This document shows, piece after piece, positions 60,656-64,000 of a stretch of 64,000 nt of DNA. Numbering within the stretch: the stretch's first letter is position 1; the number at the start of each line of letters is the position of its first letter. The position numbers and the translations under genes are program-made. This DNA is from JABDIP01 sp965237625 (GTDB lineage: Bacteria; Pseudomonadota; Alphaproteobacteria; DSM-16000; Inquilinaceae), in contig CBDEGD010000027.1 of NCBI GenBank assembly GCA_965237625.1, forward strand, positions 8,033-72,032. The letters are read 5' to 3'. The notes below the pieces were generated by a model. The model saw nothing but the letters and a program-made list of their open reading frames with translations. It had not been told where the DNA came from and made no database searches.

Positions 60656-63097
60656 CTAGTCCTTCGCGGGCTCGGCCGCCATGCGCGGCTTGAGAGCAAA
60701 ATCATAGGATTTGCCGGGCGCCAGGCGGTGCGCAGTGCCCTCGACGACGACAGGCACCGGATCGGCCCAGCCGGCATGTACCGTAATGGAGAGCTGGGCC
60801 GCCGTCACGGCGATGTTCAGCCAATGTCCCAGATAGCGGATCTTCAGTTCGATCTGACGGAGCCGCGACGGCAGGACGGGATCGAAATGCAGGCTTCCGT
60901 TCCGAATATTCAGCCCGGTGAGGCACCGCTGAACAAGATCGACGGTGCCGGCCATGGCGCCTAGATGGATGCCCTCCGGCGTGGTGCCGCCCTGGACGTC
61001 GGCGACATCGCTGTTCAGCGCCTTGCAGAATACCTCCCAGGCGTCTTGAGGCCGGGTTCTGGCCAGCACCCAGGAGTGAACAACATAGCTGAGAGTCGAG
61101 CCGTTCGCGCTGCGGGCGAGGTAGTAATCGAGATTGGTCTGCCAATCGTTCTCGCTGAAGGCATAGCCCAGCCGATCCAGGATCGCCGATAGCTCCGGCA
61201 GGGAGAATAGGTAGAAAAGCATCAGGACATCGGCCTGCTTCGATAGCTTGTAGCGGTTGGTCGAGTCGCCTTCCGCTTCAAGAATCCGGTCGAGGCGCTG
61301 GATGTCGCCGTATTTGGCCCGGTAGTCGTCCCAACGAAATTCCAGCAGGCTGTCGTAGCCTTCGAATTGGCTGATGATGCCGTCATCGTGGAACGGCACG
61401 AAGATCTTGCGGCCGATCTCCTCCCAGCGCTCGGTCTCCCGCGCGGAGAGATCGAGCTTCGCCATGAGCTCGCGGCGATGTTCCGCATCGAGTTCGTCGA
61501 GCGCCGCCTGGGCGGTCGTCATCAGCCAGGCCACCATCACGTTCGTGTAGGCATTGTTGTCGATGCCCGGTTGTTCGGCGTCCGGATAGGCGTCGTGGTA
61601 TTCGTCCGGCCCCATGACCCGGCGAACCTCATAGCGATCCCGATGGGCGTCATGGGCGGCGAGCGAGCTGAAGAACCGGGCGATCTCGACGATCATCTCG
61701 GCGCCGTAGACCTCCAGGAACGATTTGTCGCCGGTGACCTGGAAATAGCCCCAGGTGTTGAACGCGATCGCCAGGCTGGCGTGGCGCTGCAACGCGCTGT
61801 TGTCCGGCAGCCAGCGCCCGGAGCGGGGGTTGAGATGCATGATCTGGGTTTCTTCCCGGCCATCGCTGCCGCTTTGCCAAGGGAACATCGCCCCTTCGAA
61901 TCCGGCCTGCCGCGCCAGTGCGCGCGCCTTCGGCAGTCGGTTCAAGCGGTAGCGCAGCATTGCCCTGCCCAGCGCCGGCAAACGCAGATTGACGAAGGGC
62001 AGCACGAACAACTCGTCCCAGAAGACGTGCCCGCGATAGGCCTCGCCATGCCATCCCCGTGCCGGGACGCCGATGTCCAATTCGATGGAATTCGGCGACA
62101 GGGTCTGCAGCAGATGGAAGATGTGCAGACGCAGCGTGCGCTGGACATCGGTGTCTCCGTCGGTGAGCCGGATGTCGCATCTCGACCACAACCGTTTCCA
62201 AGCCCGTGCGTGATCGTGCCGGATAGCGTCGAATCCGGGCGCGGCATCCACCGCTTCCCGCGCCGCCAATGCCGGTTCGGAGATGGCGGCGTCCCGCGAT
62301 GTATGGAGGGCGACGACCTTCTCGACGGTGATCGGGTTCCCCTCCCTGGCGTCGACGCGGTCGACCTGATTGACGAGTCCCGGTGCGGCCTCGAATTCCG
62401 GCTCCGAGGCCAAGGGAGTGCCGCCTTCGGAAAGGGTGGTCCGTGCCGCGAGTCCGATCCGCAAGCCGGATTGCGAAGTCTCCACGATCAACTGCTGCAC
62501 CCGGGCGCCGCTGACGGGGCCGGTGAATTCACCCGCATCGAATGGGACCAGATGGGAGCCGTTCAGCGAACGGTAGCGCTTCACGCCGGCATTAATCACT
62601 CGGCCGTCGAGCCGGGATCCGAATTCCAGCGTGTCGGTCCAATTCTCCGGGGTGATCGTCAGCGATTGCGCGGCGAGATGGGGATTGGCCATGCTGACGA
62701 TGCGGCGCAGGGCGAGGGCGGTGACCCGGTCGTGTCGGTCGCGAATCCGGGCGGAGATCGTCATGATCCCCTCTTTCAGGTTCAGTTCCTGACGATAGCA
62801 GAGCAGATCCACCGCCAACAGGTTGAACCAATCTTCCTGGTCGGGGCGGAAACTGAGTCCGGTCCAGTTCGGCAGATTGACCAGATCCTCGTTTTCGATG
62901 ACCCGTCCGGCGATCGTCGTCTCGAGCCTGTTATAGCCGCCGGCCAGATAGGTTCCGGGATAGTGAACATCGTCCGCATTGGCCCATGGCAGCGCGCCAC
63001 GGGTGCATAGATAGCCGTTGCCGAGGGCGCAGAGTGCTTCCCTGAGGGGCTGCTGATCGGGGTCGAACCCGTCATATGCAAGGGTCCAGTCGGCCAT
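60656..63097 (-). CDS. Glycoside hydrolase family 65 disaccharide phosphorylase
   Basis: An 813-residue GH65 protein, an inverting phosphorylase that splits alpha-linked disaccharides such as trehalose, maltose, kojibiose or nigerose with phosphate. The N-terminal beta-sandwich begins LAYDGFDPDQQPLREALCALGNGYL. The (alpha/alpha)6 catalytic domain has FWDELFVLPF, MFPWQSGSDGREETQ and the general-acid Glu499 in MGPDEYHDA. The phosphate-binding loop region reads GTTPEGIHLGAMAGT. It lies 79 bp after a trehalose-phosphatase gene, so a trehalose-linked substrate is likely. Exact specificity cannot be read from sequence. Confidence 0.92.
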   Translation of the reverse strand: MADWTLAYDGFDPDQQPLREALCALGNGYLCTRGALPWANADDVHYPGTYLAGGYNRLETTIAGRVIENEDLVNLPNWTGLSFRPDQEDWFNLLAVDLLCYRQELNLKEGIMTISARIRDRHDRVTALALRRIVSMANPHLAAQSLTITPENWTDTLEFGSRLDGRVINAGVKRYRSLNGSHLVPFDAGEFTGPVSGARVQQLIVETSQSGLRIGLAARTTLSEGGTPLASEPEFEAAPGLVNQVDRVDAREGNPITVEKVVALHTSRDAAISEPALAAREAVDAAPGFDAIRHDHARAWKRLWSRCDIRLTDGDTDVQRTLRLHIFHLLQTLSPNSIELDIGVPARGWHGEAYRGHVFWDELFVLPFVNLRLPALGRAMLRYRLNRLPKARALARQAGFEGAMFPWQSGSDGREETQIMHLNPRSGRWLPDNSALQRHASLAIAFNTWGYFQVTGDKSFLEVYGAEMIVEIARFFSSLAAHDAHRDRYEVRRVMGPDEYHDAYPDAEQPGIDNNAYTNVMVAWLMTTAQAALDELDAEHRRELMAKLDLSARETERWEEIGRKIFVPFHDDGIISQFEGYDSLLEFRWDDYRAKYGDIQRLDRILEAEGDSTNRYKLSKQADVLMLFYLFSLPELSAILDRLGYAFSENDWQTNLDYYLARSANGSTLSYVVHSWVLARTRPQDAWEVFCKALNSDVADVQGGTTPEGIHLGAMAGTVDLVQRCLTGLNIRNGSLHFDPVLPSRLRQIELKIRYLGHWLNIAVTAAQLSITVHAGWADPVPVVVEGTAHRLAPGKSYDFALKPRMAAEPAKD

Positions 63098-63176
63098 GCC
63101 GTTTGCTCCCTGTCGGTTGCCGCGGCCGGGTCAAGCCAAGGCCGACCGCCGATTGCCGGTCTCCGAAGCGGCGGCG

Positions 63177-64000
<824 letters not shown>

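Noticed and set aside
61367..63010. 547-codon plus-strand frame
   Set aside because: It is antisense to the GH65 gene, which has clear catalytic motifs.

Overview
The window is high-GC DNA with dense, short-spaced operons, Tat-type signal peptides, a split ligase-associated DNA repair gene set and several dispersed palindromes. Together these suggest an alphaproteobacterial chromosome, probably Rhodospirillales-like; that placement is inference from gene content and was not tested. No rRNA, tRNA, CRISPR array, transposase or integrase was recognised.

Layout. 0.4-3.4 kb: a minus-strand phosphate module (DUF4956 membrane protein, VTC-type polyphosphate polymerase, PiT transporter). 3.9-7.6 kb: an orphan TRAP solute-binding protein, an unknown lipoprotein, a DOPA-dioxygenase-family protein, a Fur/Zur regulator and a Tat-exported DUF6134-like protein. 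7.7-19.7 kb: the ligase-associated repair set, split into pdeM + DEXH helicase (minus) and exonuclease + ATP-dependent ligase (plus). Between the halves lie MTA/SAH nucleosidase, a VOC protein, a haloalkane dehalogenase and a psuG-psuK-HEAT-TraB operon. 19.7-23.7 kb: a c-type cytochrome, a Nudix hydrolase, a small membrane peptide, ArsR, N-carbamoylputrescine amidase and MarR.

23.9-50.0 kb is the most striking part. On the minus strand lies a 20.5-kb locus for one giant RTX adhesin of about 6,840 residues. It has about 20 repeats of 100 aa, about 24 repeats of 106 aa, a jelly-roll-like module, three LamG-like modules and RTX calcium-binding blocks. It is cut into five open frames by four single-site frameshifts. 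Divergent from it is a type I secretion operon with two different ABC transporters and an HlyD adaptor, overlapping by ATGA junctions. Both ABC proteins have degenerate signature motifs. The first also has Asn in place of the catalytic Walker B Glu, so the exporter is predicted to be an asymmetric heterodimer. No TolC partner is in the window.

50.0-64.0 kb: a wrbA-GST-pirin operon for quinone and redox stress, a two-subunit molybdenum hydroxylase (isoquinoline-1-oxidoreductase type) followed by a LysR regulator, arginyl-tRNA synthetase, and a convergent minus operon running from trehalose-phosphatase (cut by the window edge) through a GH65 phosphorylase to gamma-glutamyltransferase. That operon ends in a T-tailed terminator preceded by a possible small structured RNA.

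Repeats: three members of one palindrome family with TAGAG/CTCTA outer arms, two of which supply the stop codon of the neighbouring gene; two copies of a CCCTCACCC-bounded inverted repeat; and one GTCATTCCCG-type palindrome between convergent genes.
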